This document shows, one piece after another, positions 1 to 10,561 of a DNA stretch of 64,000 nucleotides. The DNA is from Bretschneidera sinensis. Its lineage: Eukaryota > Streptophyta > Magnoliopsida > Brassicales > Akaniaceae. The notes beneath the pieces are model-generated. The model was not told the DNA's origin. It ran no database searches and worked only from the letters and a program-made list of their open reading frames with translations. Location: contig CM043699.1 in NCBI GenBank assembly GCA_023935145.1, forward strand, positions 130,324,036 through 130,388,035, written 5' to 3'. Within the stretch, counting starts at the first letter, position 1; each line of letters opens with the position of its first letter. The position numbers and the translations under genes are program-made.

Positions 1-383
1 TACCAGAGAAGGTTTAGACTAGGAAAGATGTGTTCTACAAACATTTGAGAATGTTTGGGTGCAGAGCCTTTGTTCACATTCCTAGAGTTGAAATATCCAA
101 GCTTGATAGTAAGACTAATGTGTGTATATTCTTGAGTTATGCACATAAAGAATTTGGTTACAGATTATGGGATCCGAAAGAGAAGAAAATTATCAGAAGC
201 AAAGATGTTATGTTCCTTGAGGACCAAACCATTAAAGACTTACAGAAGATTGTGAAACCTAAGTTCTTCAATGAAGAAGATGTTAACTTGGACCCAATTT
301 ATTCTCTAGTTGTAGCTTATAATGATCATGGGGGATAAATTTAGGGAGAAAATGAAGATGCAAGTGATAATGATAGTGATATT
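1..383 (+). pseudogene. Tnt1-like Copia fragment, region after the integrase core
   Basis: The open stretch 30-338 encodes the segment that follows the integrase core in Tnt1-like (Tork lineage) Copia polyproteins, recognisable by HLRMFGCRAFVHIP and FGYRLWDPKEKKIIRS. It has no start of its own; the element continues from the left, as seen complete at 19169-21443. Similarity to the fuller Copia copy at 54100-54180 stops after gatagtgatatt at 383, so the reverse transcriptase and 3' LTR are missing. It is an inactive remnant. Confidence 0.85.
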
Positions 384-528
384 ATCTTTCTCTTTCTCTT
401 TCTTATCTTTTCTTTTTCTCATGTTGGAATAAGATTTTACTTTATTATCTGTTATTTTCATTTGTTAGGAAAAAAAATTTCTCATGGATTCTCTAATTTC
501 TTATATGAAAACTGTGAATCTTGGAATA

Positions 529-584
<56 letters not shown>

Positions 585-975
585 TTATTTATTTACAGTT
601 GAAGTTTAGTATATCACCGGGTCATATGGTTTGGCTAAGCTTTTTTGCAAATTTATTTTGATATTTAATTTTTAAATTTGCAAAAAAAATAAAGTTAGTC
701 AATTCCAAAAAAAAGAAATACTTCAAGGCTCCGTTTGTTTTGCAGGAAAATTTTAAGTGTAAACCACTTGCAGTGTAAAGTGTCATTTTCAATGTGTTTA
801 GTAGAATGTAAATCAATTTCGTTCGTAAAATCAGATTTTACACCATTAAAAGATAAGATATAAAAAAAAACAACTTCCTCTTTTTTTTGGAAATGAAAAT
901 CAAAACACATTTCCCTACACTTCATTTCTCTCTTACCATATATTATTTAATTCCATGTGTCTGTTTTTTTTTTTC
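384..975. other. AT-rich non-coding stretch, possible MITE remnant
   Basis: No gene is visible. The segment runs from the Copia break to the LTR tip, and contains a CT-rich tract (about 385-420) and an AT microsatellite. The part from about 729 starts with ggctccgtttgttttgcagg, which resembles the ends of some hAT-type MITEs, but I see no matching inverted terminus or target duplication. It recurs in units 1 and 2 (21444 onward and 42253 onward), with a small deletion in unit 2. Confidence 0.4.
531..580. repeat. (AT)25 microsatellite, length differs between units
   Basis: Pure AT dinucleotide run of 50 bases, followed by a TTAT-rich tail. The homologous runs are 22 bases at 21591 and 40 bases at 42411. 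Confidence 0.95.
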
Positions 976-1086
976 TAAAAAAATTATTTCATTCAATAAT
1001 AAATCTGTCATGCATATATTAATTAATTCCATATAATATTTATCAAATTACTTCTTTACCTTTACTTTAAGAACACGAGTATTACA
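976..1086 (-). mobile_element. Tip of a reverse Gypsy LTR (about 110 bases)
   Basis: The reverse complement begins TGTAATACTCG and matches the first bases of the complete LTRs whose starts are at 4221 (reverse) and 15663 (forward). Only the start of the LTR is left. It abuts host DNA (gtttaagactc) that also abuts the complete reverse LTR at 4222, so both mark the same original insertion site. Confidence 0.8.
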
Positions 1087-1506
1087 GTTTAAGACTCGGA
1101 TTGATTAAAAAAAATAGAAGTAAAGAAGAAGGAGAGAAGAAATACCTACAGTACTTCACTTGAGCATATTCAAAGTAGCAGTTGAATGCTTGAATGTAAG
1201 CCCCTATGTAAATAGGGAGAAAATTTCAAAGGAGTGTTATTGACTAAATGACAAGAAGGATCTAAAGCATCTTTGACATTTGACAAGAAAGGTATATCTA
1301 CATTTATATCCGCACTTAGAGAAAATTGAAGGAGGATAATTGCACCCAAAAAAATCAATTCCATTGGGACTGATTATGTATGCTTCAGTTGGGGCATGGG
1401 AGTTACATGTATCCTCTGTAATTTCTGGTAGGGACTACATGAGCCATTTTTTTATAAGCAAAGAAATATGTATTCAGTGGGAAGAACTTACCAAAATTGT
1501 AACATT
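1087..1506 (-). repeat. Duplicated copy of MADS 3'-flanking DNA
   Basis: This stretch of about 420 bases repeats the DNA just downstream of the MADS gene (4222-4443 here; the full native version is at 46110-46528 in unit 2). It ends at gtaacatt, where the sequence switches to Gypsy gag. On the reverse strand it contains a short exon-like segment with splice-type borders (about 1150-1210, encoding AYIQ-like residues) conserved in every copy. I do not recognise that product and do not call it a gene. Confidence 0.75.
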
Positions 1507-2026
1507 CAATGGGAAGAACTTCTGGCCTAAATGATGCAAAAGCAACCTTCTGTCTATCTGTCATTGGCAAGACTTCAAAATATTTCTCAACATGTTTAAT
1601 CCACTGCTCAGCTTCAATAGGATTTACAGATCCTCTAAAATACTGGGGTTTAAATTTAATAAATCTCACAAAACAATCTCCTTGCATTTTATGTGCAAAC
1701 ACACCCTCTCCCTCATAAGCTCCTTGTCTCACCACATCAGGTACTGCTCTACCCCTTTCCTCTAATCTCCTCTGTAAATTATCAGCCCTTTCTTCTGCTA
1801 CATTCATTCTCTTTATAGCATGATCAAGAACTTCTCTCAACCTATCCCTCCTAATATCATATTCTCTCCCACTTCTACTAGTACCAACTGTACTAGTAAC
1901 ATGTTCCCTTACATGAACCACAGACTCGACCTCCTTTTCTGCTTCAGTTCTTCTACATATTAGGGCTCTATCACATCCTCTCTGATTCAGAACTCTACCT
2001 CTAGATCTAGCACGTCCATGTGTCAT
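1507..2026 (-). pseudogene. Gypsy gag, 5' part, reverse element of unit 0
   Basis: The reverse reading frame starts with ATG at 2026 (MTHGRARSRGRV). It contains a charged segment and then the capsid-like motifs GDCFVRFIKFKPQYFRGS, EAEQWIKHVEKYF and DRQKVAFASFRPE, as in chromovirus-type Gypsy gag. The forward element has the matching segment at about 9680-9863. The frame runs without a stop for about 170 codons and is then cut where gag meets host DNA at about 1506, so capsid C-terminus, zinc knuckle and pol are missing. Confidence 0.8.
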
Positions 2027-2112
2027 TCTTAGACTCTACATTAAAATGTAGTTTATTTACATCTTCCACTTCTTTAAATTTTTATGCAGTCTACAGAATC
2101 GTAAAACCTAAT

Positions 2113-2124
2113 GCTCTGATACCA
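2113..2124 (-). promoter_or_regulatory. Primer binding site, initiator tRNA-Met type
   Basis: The reverse complement reads TGGTATCAGAGC, the usual plant LTR-retrotransposon site complementary to the 3' end of initiator tRNA-Met. It lies just inside the reverse LTR end at 2129. Confidence 0.85.
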
Positions 2125-2128
2125 AAAT

Positions 2129-4221
2129 TTTAACGGCCCATCCCAGGTTGGCCACCCCCGAGATGGTGTCGTCACATTTTGAAATCCCAGCACGACACAT
2201 TTATGCAACAATATAAAAACATCAACTGAAATTAAAAATTATATCAAATCCTCAACTCTTTTCAGAGGAGTTACATCATTATTCTATTATCAGAAACAAT
2301 ATATAAATATAACAAAATGCATGAAAAGATTTTAATACAAATTTTCTTTCTTCTTTCTTACAATGTTTGAAGACTTGACCACGGGACTTACTTAAGGTAA
2401 TTACTCTGATATCAGCTCTAAACCTTATCTGCCTTGCCCACTGCCTGAAAATTTTCAACAATAAGGAGTGAGCTTCAGAAGCTCAGTGAATTAAATTTAC
2501 TAGAAGTTCTCAATTATATTCTTCCAGTCACATCATATAATTCAATTGTTTCTAATTCACCAATATTAATCATCTATTTCTTCACATATAATAATTCAAT
2601 CTTTCAAATATTCATTCATCTATTATCTCATATAATTCAATAATAACATTTTATTATCACTACTCATATCATAATTCCAACCATTTATCAATCTCTTCTT
2701 AAATTAATCATCAAACATATCAATTTTTCTTCTCATATATTTATTCGTTTTGAGACTATCAATTTAACATCATCATTTACCTCGTTATGAGGTTCACAAC
2801 ATATAATCAATCAATCAAATAATTTTTATCGTATCATACTTTCATATTTTTTTTCTCTATTAATAATAATAAAATAACCAAATGAATAAATACATGTGTT
2901 TAAATCATCTTTCTTTATTTCTTTTATTCTTTTTCATCACATCATCTCATTTTTTTCATATTCTTATCTAGGAACGTCTTCCCACATGTCACATGTTTCA
3001 GCTAGACCAGCTACTTTCTTAGTCTTTTCAGCTAGACCAGCTGCATTCTTAGTCTTCTCAGCTAGACCAGCTACCTTCCTAGTCTTCTCAACCTGACCAG
3101 CTGCCTTCCTGGTCTTCCTTTTTTATGCATATGAGCAATAACATGCAAACAAGCATACATCAAAACATTAAATTCAACTATCTAACTCTTTCTCAAAAAA
3201 TTTATTTTTTTATCATATTTATTAAATTGTCTCCTCATATATCATATAAATTTTTCAATCATATTTTCAGAAATTTCATATAACTTCTCGGCATATTTTT
3301 CATTAATCCATCATTTTTAAAATATAAATTCTTATATAATTAATATTCAACATACTATTTAATCTCAAATCAATAAATCAATCAATTATCATATATAAAA
3401 GAAAATGCATCATTAAATCATTATAATTCACCCATTTTTTCAAATATCATAAATTCATATTTTTATTGGCCTCGATTACCAAAAGTAAATCTAACTCATC
3501 ACGTAGCACTGAAAGCTACCCGTGGATCACCTCCTTGCCTTTCCTGCTCCTTTCAGCAATTTATTGAGATTGCTGATTACCAACATCTAATCATAAACTT
3601 TCATAAATCTTACTATTTCATAACTTAATTCAAATAATATAATTATTTAGTTATAAGTCTTATTGAAAATTTATCTCAAATATGATAAAGTCTTGCTATT
3701 GTAATTGAATGATTGTACTATCTCTAATATTGAAGAAATTTTTTTTATAACTTTTTTGCTAAGAAATTTTAATTAAAGAAAAAAGAAAACCAAACAGGAT
3801 TTGGTAACAAATAACAAAACAAAACAAAAAACGAAAATTTTATATCCAAATCCACCCCTGACTTGCCATCGTTCTACTTATTTTTTTCCTCTCATGTGTC
3901 TTGTATGCAAGACACTTGAGATTTCACATGCTACACCTGGGTTTGGCTCTTTTTTTTTTTTATTTGTAGCCTCAAAAGGTTACACCTGTGTTTTGTTTTC
4001 CCTTTGTAACATCAAACAGCCACACCTGGACACTTAGCGTCCATGTATTTTTTTTTTGCCTTTATGGCCACAAACAGCTACACCAAACGCCTAGGTGTCT
4101 TTTTTTTCTCAAAAAAAATTATTTTATTCAATAATAAGTCTTTCATGCATATATTATTTAATTCTATGTAATGTTTATCAAATTATTTTTATACTCTTAC
4201 TATAAAAACACGAGTATTACA
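2129..4221 (-). mobile_element. Complete reverse Gypsy LTR, about 2.09 kb
   Basis: In reverse orientation it starts TGTAATACTCG at 4221 and ends next to the primer binding site at 2129. It matches the forward LTRs at 7453-9234 and 15663-19168 through shared landmarks: a ggatcacctccttgcc block, a minisatellite, and an end block carrying the GACACC/CGGG motif. It belongs to the gag at 1507-2026; the rest of that element is missing. It lies about 320 bases downstream of the MADS stop codon. Confidence 0.85.
2998..3113 (-). repeat. LTR minisatellite, about 30-bp unit, four copies
   Basis: Four imperfect direct repeats of a unit containing gctagaccagct and a following cttcctagtc segment. The same array, in forward orientation and in other copy numbers, occurs in all LTRs of this family (8228-8470, 13575-13710, 18230-18390). 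Confidence 0.85.
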
Positions 4222-4544
4222 GTTTAAGACTCAGATTAATAAAAAAAAAATAGAAGAAAAGAAGAATGAGAGAAAAGAAATACCTATAGTACTTCACTTG
4301 AGCATCTTCAAAGTAGCAGTTGAATACTTGAATGTAATCCCCTATGTAAATATGGAGAAAATTTGAAAGGAGAGTTATTGACTAAATGACAAGCAGGATC
4401 TAAAGCATCTTTGACATCTGACAAGAAAGGTATATCTACATTTAGGAAATTCTTGCTCAATTTCACTCTTTGATCACCCTTGGTGTGTGCTCTGTTCACC
4501 ACTTTGAAGGTTCCAATGCCTTTGTGTTTCTAGGTAGCGAATAC
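4222..4544. other. MADS 3' flank carrying a deletion scar
   Basis: Host DNA between the reverse LTR and the MADS stop codon. Relative to unit 2 about 710 bases are missing at about 4443, where acattt is joined to aggaaattc. The missing DNA corresponds to about 46326-47034. Unit 1 has the same scar. No coding gene is supported here. Confidence 0.75.
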
Positions 4545-6360
4545 TTAGATGGGGTCCAACAGGTAATGATTTTGGTTCATATTCATCTCTTGATGGATTC
4601 CTACACGGACAACATCCAAGCTTAAACATATACCACTAAATAGTTTCCTTCGACCCTATTGTCATACATGTGAAGCATAAATAAGGAGTTCCACACAACA
4701 TTCGAAAGTGCCTATATATTGTCAACCCAAGGTTTAAATCCTCAAATTGAATACCTTTTCTTTTTAGAATTTACACACTCTTCTCTTGTCAAATTCATTT
4801 CTTTTTCCTCAACAGTATGTATCTACAGATAATACGTAGAATGAATTAGTACTGTATAAATTGTCACACACAAGAACAATCAATAATTCAAGAAAGATTG
4901 TAGAGAAGCTTTTATAATTTTAGGTAAATTGTCTTTCCACTTTCTGCTTTTCTTTCATGATGTTACCTTAACACTCTCGTTCTCAGCCCTTGAGGATGTC
5001 ACCATGCTATCAAGCCACTTTGCCTGCTAAGAAGAAGAGAAGTTCTTAATTTTCAATTTCAATATGAGCAGGTGAAAAATAAACGGAGAATATATACTAA
5101 CTTTCAGCTTTTCTATATCTCGAATTGCATCCATAAGAAGTAGCTGGCGCAAATTAGCCTCACAAATTGAGGTGATCTTTGCCGGATCCAAATTGTAACA
5201 CCTGTTTTCAATATTTTAAATTGGAATAATTAAGTGTATTTGTTATTAAACTATCACCTATGTTATATCAAATAATGATTGAAATCGCCTAGGGATGATC
5301 CACATTCACAAAATGACATAATCATAAGGGAAATAAAACAATGCAAAATTAAAAGAAGAAAAAAATATCGACCTAATTTTTTCTTGTGCTTCATGCTGTT
5401 GTTTATTAAGTTCATCCAGTTCTCCCTCAAGAGCCTAGAAAGCCAAACAGAGATTAAAATCGTAAGGAATTTCCGTTACTTGCAAAAAAAAAAGTATCAT
5501 TTAAGCATATAGAATAGTAAGTATGTCAGTCGAAGATTAGTTACCTCAATCCTGTAACCAGTCAGTGAATTGTTCATATGAGAAAAAAAGAATGCCATTA
5601 GAAGAAGGCCAACTAAAAAAGGAGATGCATTTGCCTATATACATGTGTGCGTGTTTGAAAGATATTGAGAGAGAGGAAGCAACAAACTTTACTATCTTTT
5701 CCAGCGTTTCTCCTTGGTATTTCAAATGCTTCAGGGTCACAGACAAAGACTGGACGTACAAATTATTAAAATTAATGTTAAACACACATATTAAGAGAGA
5801 GTGAGAGAGAGAGAGAGAGTAATTACCTCTTCATTTTCCTCATCTCTGCACATTCAAACAAATATTTGTTAGAAAATAAAGGAAAAAAAGAAGAAGAATA
5901 AGAAGAGCATAACTACAAATGCAAAGTTATTTTTCTCAGCTAATAGCCCGACTATATGTAAAATCAAAATCAAAATCAAACAAAAATAACAGAGATAAAT
6001 CAAGACGCACTCTCGTAATTTATCAGCCTGGTCCGTATAGCGTAGAAAAATATCCTCAATCCTACAAGAAAACCATTATAAAATAGATCAGAAGACGTGT
6101 TTTAAAAGAAAAAGAACTTGTTTGTGGAAAAGAGAACATCAACCATGCATTTAGAACTGAATACTCTGTATCAACCTTCCACCGGAAGCAAAGATGGTCA
6201 ATCGACCAATAGGAGAAAACATCAGAACACCAACATCTGTATCACATAACACAGATAATTCAGTGGCTTTCTTGATAATTCCTTCTCTGCGCTTTGAATA
6301 CGTTATTTGGCGACCGGTATGATTTTCAATTTTCCTCATTGCAAGCCTCCTGCGACCCAT
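4545..6360 (-). CDS. MIKC*-type MADS-box transcription factor, copy A
   Basis: Probable nuclear DNA-binding transcription factor. Nine exons (reverse): 6176-6360, 6011-6061, 5827-5845, 5688-5749, 5545-5551, 5373-5434, 5102-5201, 4967-5023, 4545-4655; all joints are GT/AG and in phase, giving about 217 residues. The start is chosen at MGRRRLAMRKIENHTGRQ, where the MADS domain begins, although an ATG lies three codons upstream. Residues 1-60 are the MADS domain (TYSKRREGIIKKATELSVLC). Exons 2-5 encode an extended I region (IEDIFLRYTDQADKLRE), the MIKC* hallmark. The 62-base and 100-base exons encode a K-like coiled coil with LDPAKITS, sizes classic for K-box exons. The C-terminus ends NQNHYLLDPI. 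Weak points are the GTTTGT donor of exon 4, the 7-base exon 5 and the choice of last exon. MIKC* proteins of the AGL30/65/66/104 group act mainly in pollen; a pollen role here is inference. Confidence 0.85.
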
Positions 6361-6435
6361 TGTGAACACTAACTAAAGAAGAAAATGAAGAGAGAAGGGA
6401 AGTTGTTCTAGACCACCCAGCTGAGAAGTAGACTG

Positions 6436-6446
6436 GTTTTATAAAC
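6436..6446 (-). promoter_or_regulatory. TATA-like box of MADS copy A
   Basis: The reverse strand reads GTTTATAAAAC about 76-86 bases upstream of the MADS start codon, within the usual distance for a plant TATA box and 5' leader. It is conserved at about 27466-27476 and 49033-49043. Confidence 0.55.
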
Positions 6447-7452
6447 TAAAAAGGGGAGAAGGCATTAAATTTAGGCCATGTAAGAAGGGTACATTGGAGT
6501 GGTAGGATGCCAACTGTCCTAAATTCCTGATCAGGTACATTGAAGAATCATTTTTCTTTCTTTTGGACTAATTGGTCTATGACTTTAATTAAGAATAATG
6601 TAGATAATCTTGAAATTAATTTCAACAGACCTTCAATTAGAAAATAATTACAACTAGCCTGAAATGATAGCTTACATTGAATGCTTTTGGCCTTCAGTGG
6701 TAGTTGGGCAAGAGGAAGGGATGTATAATCCAACCTATAGCCTAAAATAAGGGGGGAGCTGCAGAGAGGAGGATTTGTAGCTAAAACGTAACTTCATGTG
6801 GGTACTATATATATATATATAACAATCCAGGAGACATGAAATTCACAGTGTCCATTACTTGATTGTTCTACCAGACAACAGGTGATGAGAATTTAGAGAA
6901 AGAACTTTCAAAGAATTAACATCCAGCAGGACTTAAGAAAAGTAAATCACCACCATGATGCAGACCATCTGTGTTTATAAGAGGCTTCAGAATTCAGATG
7001 GTATATGATGGCCTTAATTTCACATCAATAACCAATCACTTCAGCTGTTTGAAAGGCAGAAACTTATTATTTTCAAGAAGCATACAGTTTTGCAAAGAGA
7101 TATTGTCTAGCGATTCAAGTTTGTAATATGTAAAACGAAACTATCTAAAAAGCACAGAACAAGAACTAAAATATATGGCCATGTATGACATATAGGAAGC
7201 TTTCTAAGTACTTGAATTCTAAAAGCTGAACAAAAACTTCTCATATGGTAGACACAGCCATCACCATAATCAATTACTGTTAAATCACCCAATAATGGCA
7301 CAACAAAAAACTATTGTAAATTAGGCAGCTGATGAAGCTCAGAAGTTTTGCAACTTATCGTTGTGATAATAAAACGATTCTTTTCCAAATGATGGTTCAA
7401 GGGAATTTTGATCAATGTAGTGCTATTAGATTGCCAATTAACAGCCTACTAA
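6447..7452. other. MADS upstream region, no gene seen
   Basis: About 1 kb of AT-rich DNA upstream of MADS copy A, nearly identical in all three units, with a short AT run at about 6808-6821. Short reverse reading frames are conserved only because the units are recent duplicates; none shows a recognisable product. Confidence 0.6.
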
Positions 7453-9234
7453 TCCTTATTTTTATTTTTCTTATCAAATCCTGTTTGGTTTCCTTTTTCT
7501 TAATTTCAAATTACTCTCTTTCTTTAAACATCTAGGGAGTCAAAGAAAGGATGAAAGATTGAAGTTTTGAAGAGGTTTACGGGAGAATTTTAAAAAAATT
7601 CGAGGGAAGCTCTAAGAAAAACAAAAAGTAATAATGTGAATTTAATTTTTGAAATTTAGCATATATGAAATTACCCGGAATTCAATGTGGAAATTTAAAG
7701 GGTACAAATTCTGGAAGAATTGAAGAATAAATTAGAAACTTTAATATAAATATTATGTCAGATGTTGACGAACAGCAATTGGGTGAAATTGTTAAAAATA
7801 GTAGGAAAGGCAAGGAGGTGATCCACGGGTAGCTCTAAGTGCTACGTGGTGAGTTAGATTTACTTTTAGTAATCGAGATAAATATGAAATATAAAGTGAT
7901 GATATTTGAATTAATTATTAAACTATGATTGGATGATATATGAAAGTTAGTTGATGGATATGATAGGAAGAATTGATATGTTAAAGATTTATTATATAAG
8001 AAGTAATATTATTGAAATAATGAGTTGGTTAAATATATAATGAAGAGATAAATGAATTTCTTGACAAGTTATGATTGATAATTTGATACGATATATAAGG
8101 AGATAATTTAATGAATATGATAAAAATAATAATTTTGAGAAAGAACTGGATAGCTAAATTGAATGTTTGAATGTATGCTTATTTTTATATTATTGTTCAT
8201 ACGCATATTTCATATTATTATTTATATGCATATATGCTGGAAATAAAAGAACTAGGAAGGCAACCGGTCTAAATGAAACCGTGACAGTCGGTATATGTTG
8301 GAAATAAAAGAACCAAGAAGGCAGCCAATCTAATTGAAATAAAAGAATCATGACAGTCGGTATATGCTGAAAATAAAAGAACCAGGAAAGTAGCTGGTCT
8401 AAATGAAACTGTGACAGCCGATTTATGCTGAAAATAAAAGAACTAGGAAGGCAGCCGGTTTAAGCTAAAACATGTCGACATGTGGGAAGATGTTCCCAAA
8501 TAATAATATAATTTAAATTCATGCATTGCATTTGTTTTAAATATTGATTATTATTGCTTGAGATGCTAACATTTTATTCTTGATTGTAAATTTATTGATA
8601 GATGAATGAGTCTCACAGAGAGACATATATGATGAGAAAGAAATATAAAAGTATGATGTGATAAAAATTATCTGAGTAATTGATTATATGTTGTGAACCT
8701 CGTAACGATGTAATTATGTGGTAGAATTGATAGTCTCAAGATGATTAAATATATGAGAAGAAGAGATTGATAAATGATGAGGATTATGATATGAGTAGTG
8801 ATAACATAATGCTATTATCGAATTATATGAGATATAGATGAATGAATATTGGATGACTATTTGAACAATTGAATACTTCTAGCAAATTTATTTCACTGAT
8901 CTTGTGAAGCTCACTCCTCATTGTTAAATAATTTCAGGTAACAGGCAGGAAAGATAGATTGGTGAGCTGAGATTCAGACTGAATCATTATCTGTAAACTA
9001 CATGGTCCACATTCTTAGACTAATGGTAAGAAAAAAAAATTTGTAAATATTCATGCATAATATGTTGTATATAATGTTTCTTAATAATGTAACTCCTCTG
9101 TTGAGGGTTGAGGATTTATGTATGTAGATAATTTCAGTTGGTATTTTTATATTGTTGCATATATGTGTCGTGCTGGGATTTCAAAATGTGACGACACCGT
9201 CTCGGGGGTGGCCAACCCGGGATAGGTCATTACA
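7453..9234 (+). mobile_element. 5'-truncated forward Gypsy LTR
   Basis: It matches the 3' LTR from about 16084 onward, beginning near ttatttttcttatcaaatcc and ending cattaca at 9234, directly before the primer binding site. The first roughly 420 bases, including TGTAATACTCG, are missing because the LTR is fused to MADS upstream DNA at 7453-7460. Unit 2 retains about 230 fewer bases of this LTR (start about 28675). Confidence 0.85.
8228..8470 (+). repeat. LTR minisatellite, forward copy
   Basis: Imperfect tandem repeats built around aaagaaccaggaaggcagcc followed by ggtctaa and a second module with gtgacagtcggtatatgctg. Several units contain ACCGG and CCGGT as a short inverted pair. Confidence 0.85.
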
Positions 9235-9238
9235 ATTT

Positions 9239-9250
9239 TGATATCAGAGC
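9239..9250 (+). promoter_or_regulatory. Primer binding site (one mismatch)
   Basis: TGATATCAGAGC, one base from the initiator tRNA-Met type site TGGTATCAGAGC; unit 2 keeps the unmutated form at 30214. Confidence 0.8.
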
Positions 9251-9320
9251 ATTAGGTTTTATGATTCTGTAGACTGCATAAAAAGAGCGAAAGTGGAAGA
9301 TTAAAATAAATTATATTTTA

Positions 9321-10530
9321 ATGAATACTCTAAGGATGAAACATTGACGTGCTAGAGTTAGAGTTAGAGTTGTTGCCTTGAAAGGGCGTGGTAGGCCCCC
9401 GATATTTAGAAGAGTCGAGGTTGAGATAGAGGTTGAGTCTGAGCCTATGGTTCCTAGAAGGGAACATGTTGATAGTATAATTAATACTAGTAGGGGTGTG
9501 AGAGAATCTGGAGTTGAAATAGATGAGCAAAAAGAAGCTCTTACTCATGCTCTTGAGAAAACGAATGTAATAGATTATAAAGTTGATAGTCTATAGCATA
9601 GACTGGATGAACAGGCTAGACCAGTGCCTAAGGTTGTTATAAATCCAGTAATGATAGACGTTCAAAAAGGGAAAGGTAAGTTTATGCACAAGATGCATGG
9701 AGATTGTTTTGTTAGATATATTAAGTTGAACGCTTTGTTGTTTAAAGGATCTATGAATCTTTTTGAGCCTGAGTTATGGATAAAACATATAGAGAGATTA
9801 TTTGGTATTTTACTAGTAATTGACAGGCAGAGGGTCGCCCTTGCTTCGTTTAAGTTAGAATGAGAAGTTTTAGAATGGTGGGAGGATACTCTTCCCAGGA
9901 TAAGTGCATATGTTGATAGACCCTTAACTTGGAATAGGTTTAAGGAGGCTTGTTCCTTTACAAATATTGCTCATATACTTACAGAGCCCAATAGAAGAGA
10001 GATTTTATTTATTAGAGGCAAAATATGTTAACTGTGGCTCAGTATGATAACAGATTTGTGGCCTTGACAAGGTTTGTATCGAAAATGGTAGACATAAAGG
10101 AGAAGAAGTGTAAGAGGTTCCTAGATGGACTATATTTTGAGATTAAATATAAACTATCTTATATGAGGCATATCAATTATGCTAGGTTGGTGGATATATC
10201 ACTACAAATTGAGAAGGATGTGATGAAGTTTAGAGGTATGAGGGATTGGATAAAGAGATCTAGATTTGAGGGACCCATAGGTGGTAATAATGTGAGTGTG
10301 CAAGGTGGGAGACCACCCTAGAGGAGGCGTTCCTTGTCGCAGGGAACTATAATACAGAGCCAGATGCAAGCAAGATTTGTTGCTTCTGTAACTCAGAGTA
10401 ATATTGGTGGGACCCCTAGATTTGGGAGATAGTCTGTGGGAACTGGAAGTTATGGTAAAGGTGGAAGTGTACTACCTAGGGGATGTGGTAATGTGATAGA
10501 AAGATTAGAATGTGTTATAGATGTAATTAG
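9321..10530 (+). pseudogene. Gypsy gag, forward element, unit 1
   Basis: The frame opens with MNTLRMKH, followed at once by a stop (TGA where unit 2 has GGA). Recognisable pieces are an acidic-basic N-terminal segment, the capsid motifs GDCFVRYIKLNALLFKGS and WIKHIERLF, and a C-terminal capsid segment (CKRFLDGLYFEIKYKL) at about 10025-10321. At least four stops or shifts interrupt it. A degenerate zinc knuckle (CVVCRKC) follows at about 10567. It once encoded the structural protein of a chromovirus-like element and cannot do so now. Confidence 0.85.
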
Positions 10531-10561
10531 ATAAGATATTTGTCCTAGAATTGTCCTAATT

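Larger units (their letters stand above)
1..7460. repeat. Tandem segmental-duplication unit 0 (partial, left end cut by window)
   Basis: This is the right part of a repeat unit of about 21 kb. Base 1 onward is nearly identical to 21061 onward and to about 41870 onward, through the Copia fragment, the reverse Gypsy gag and LTR, the MADS gene and its upstream DNA. The unit ends at about 7460, where MADS upstream DNA is joined to a truncated forward LTR; a short run of similar bases (cttatt) makes the exact joint ambiguous. Most differences from unit 1 are simple-repeat lengths and scattered single bases. Confidence 0.9.

Noticed and set aside
1170..1364. Hydrophobic 64-residue frame (MELIFLGAIILLQFSLSA start) resembling a signal peptide
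   Set aside because: It lies in duplicated MADS 3'-flank DNA, is disrupted in the native unit 2 copy, and has no conserved partner exon. The hydrophobicity follows from T-rich DNA.
3801..4037. 78-residue frame conserved in all three units
   Set aside because: It lies inside the reverse LTR, and its conservation only reflects unit duplication.
5565..5804. Forward 79-residue frame over the MADS gene, conserved in all units
   Set aside because: It runs antisense across introns and exon 4 of the MADS gene; no independent coding signal.
7107..7301. 64-residue reverse frame upstream of MADS, identical in three units
   Set aside because: Identity is due to recent duplication; no domain, start context or splice partner was found.
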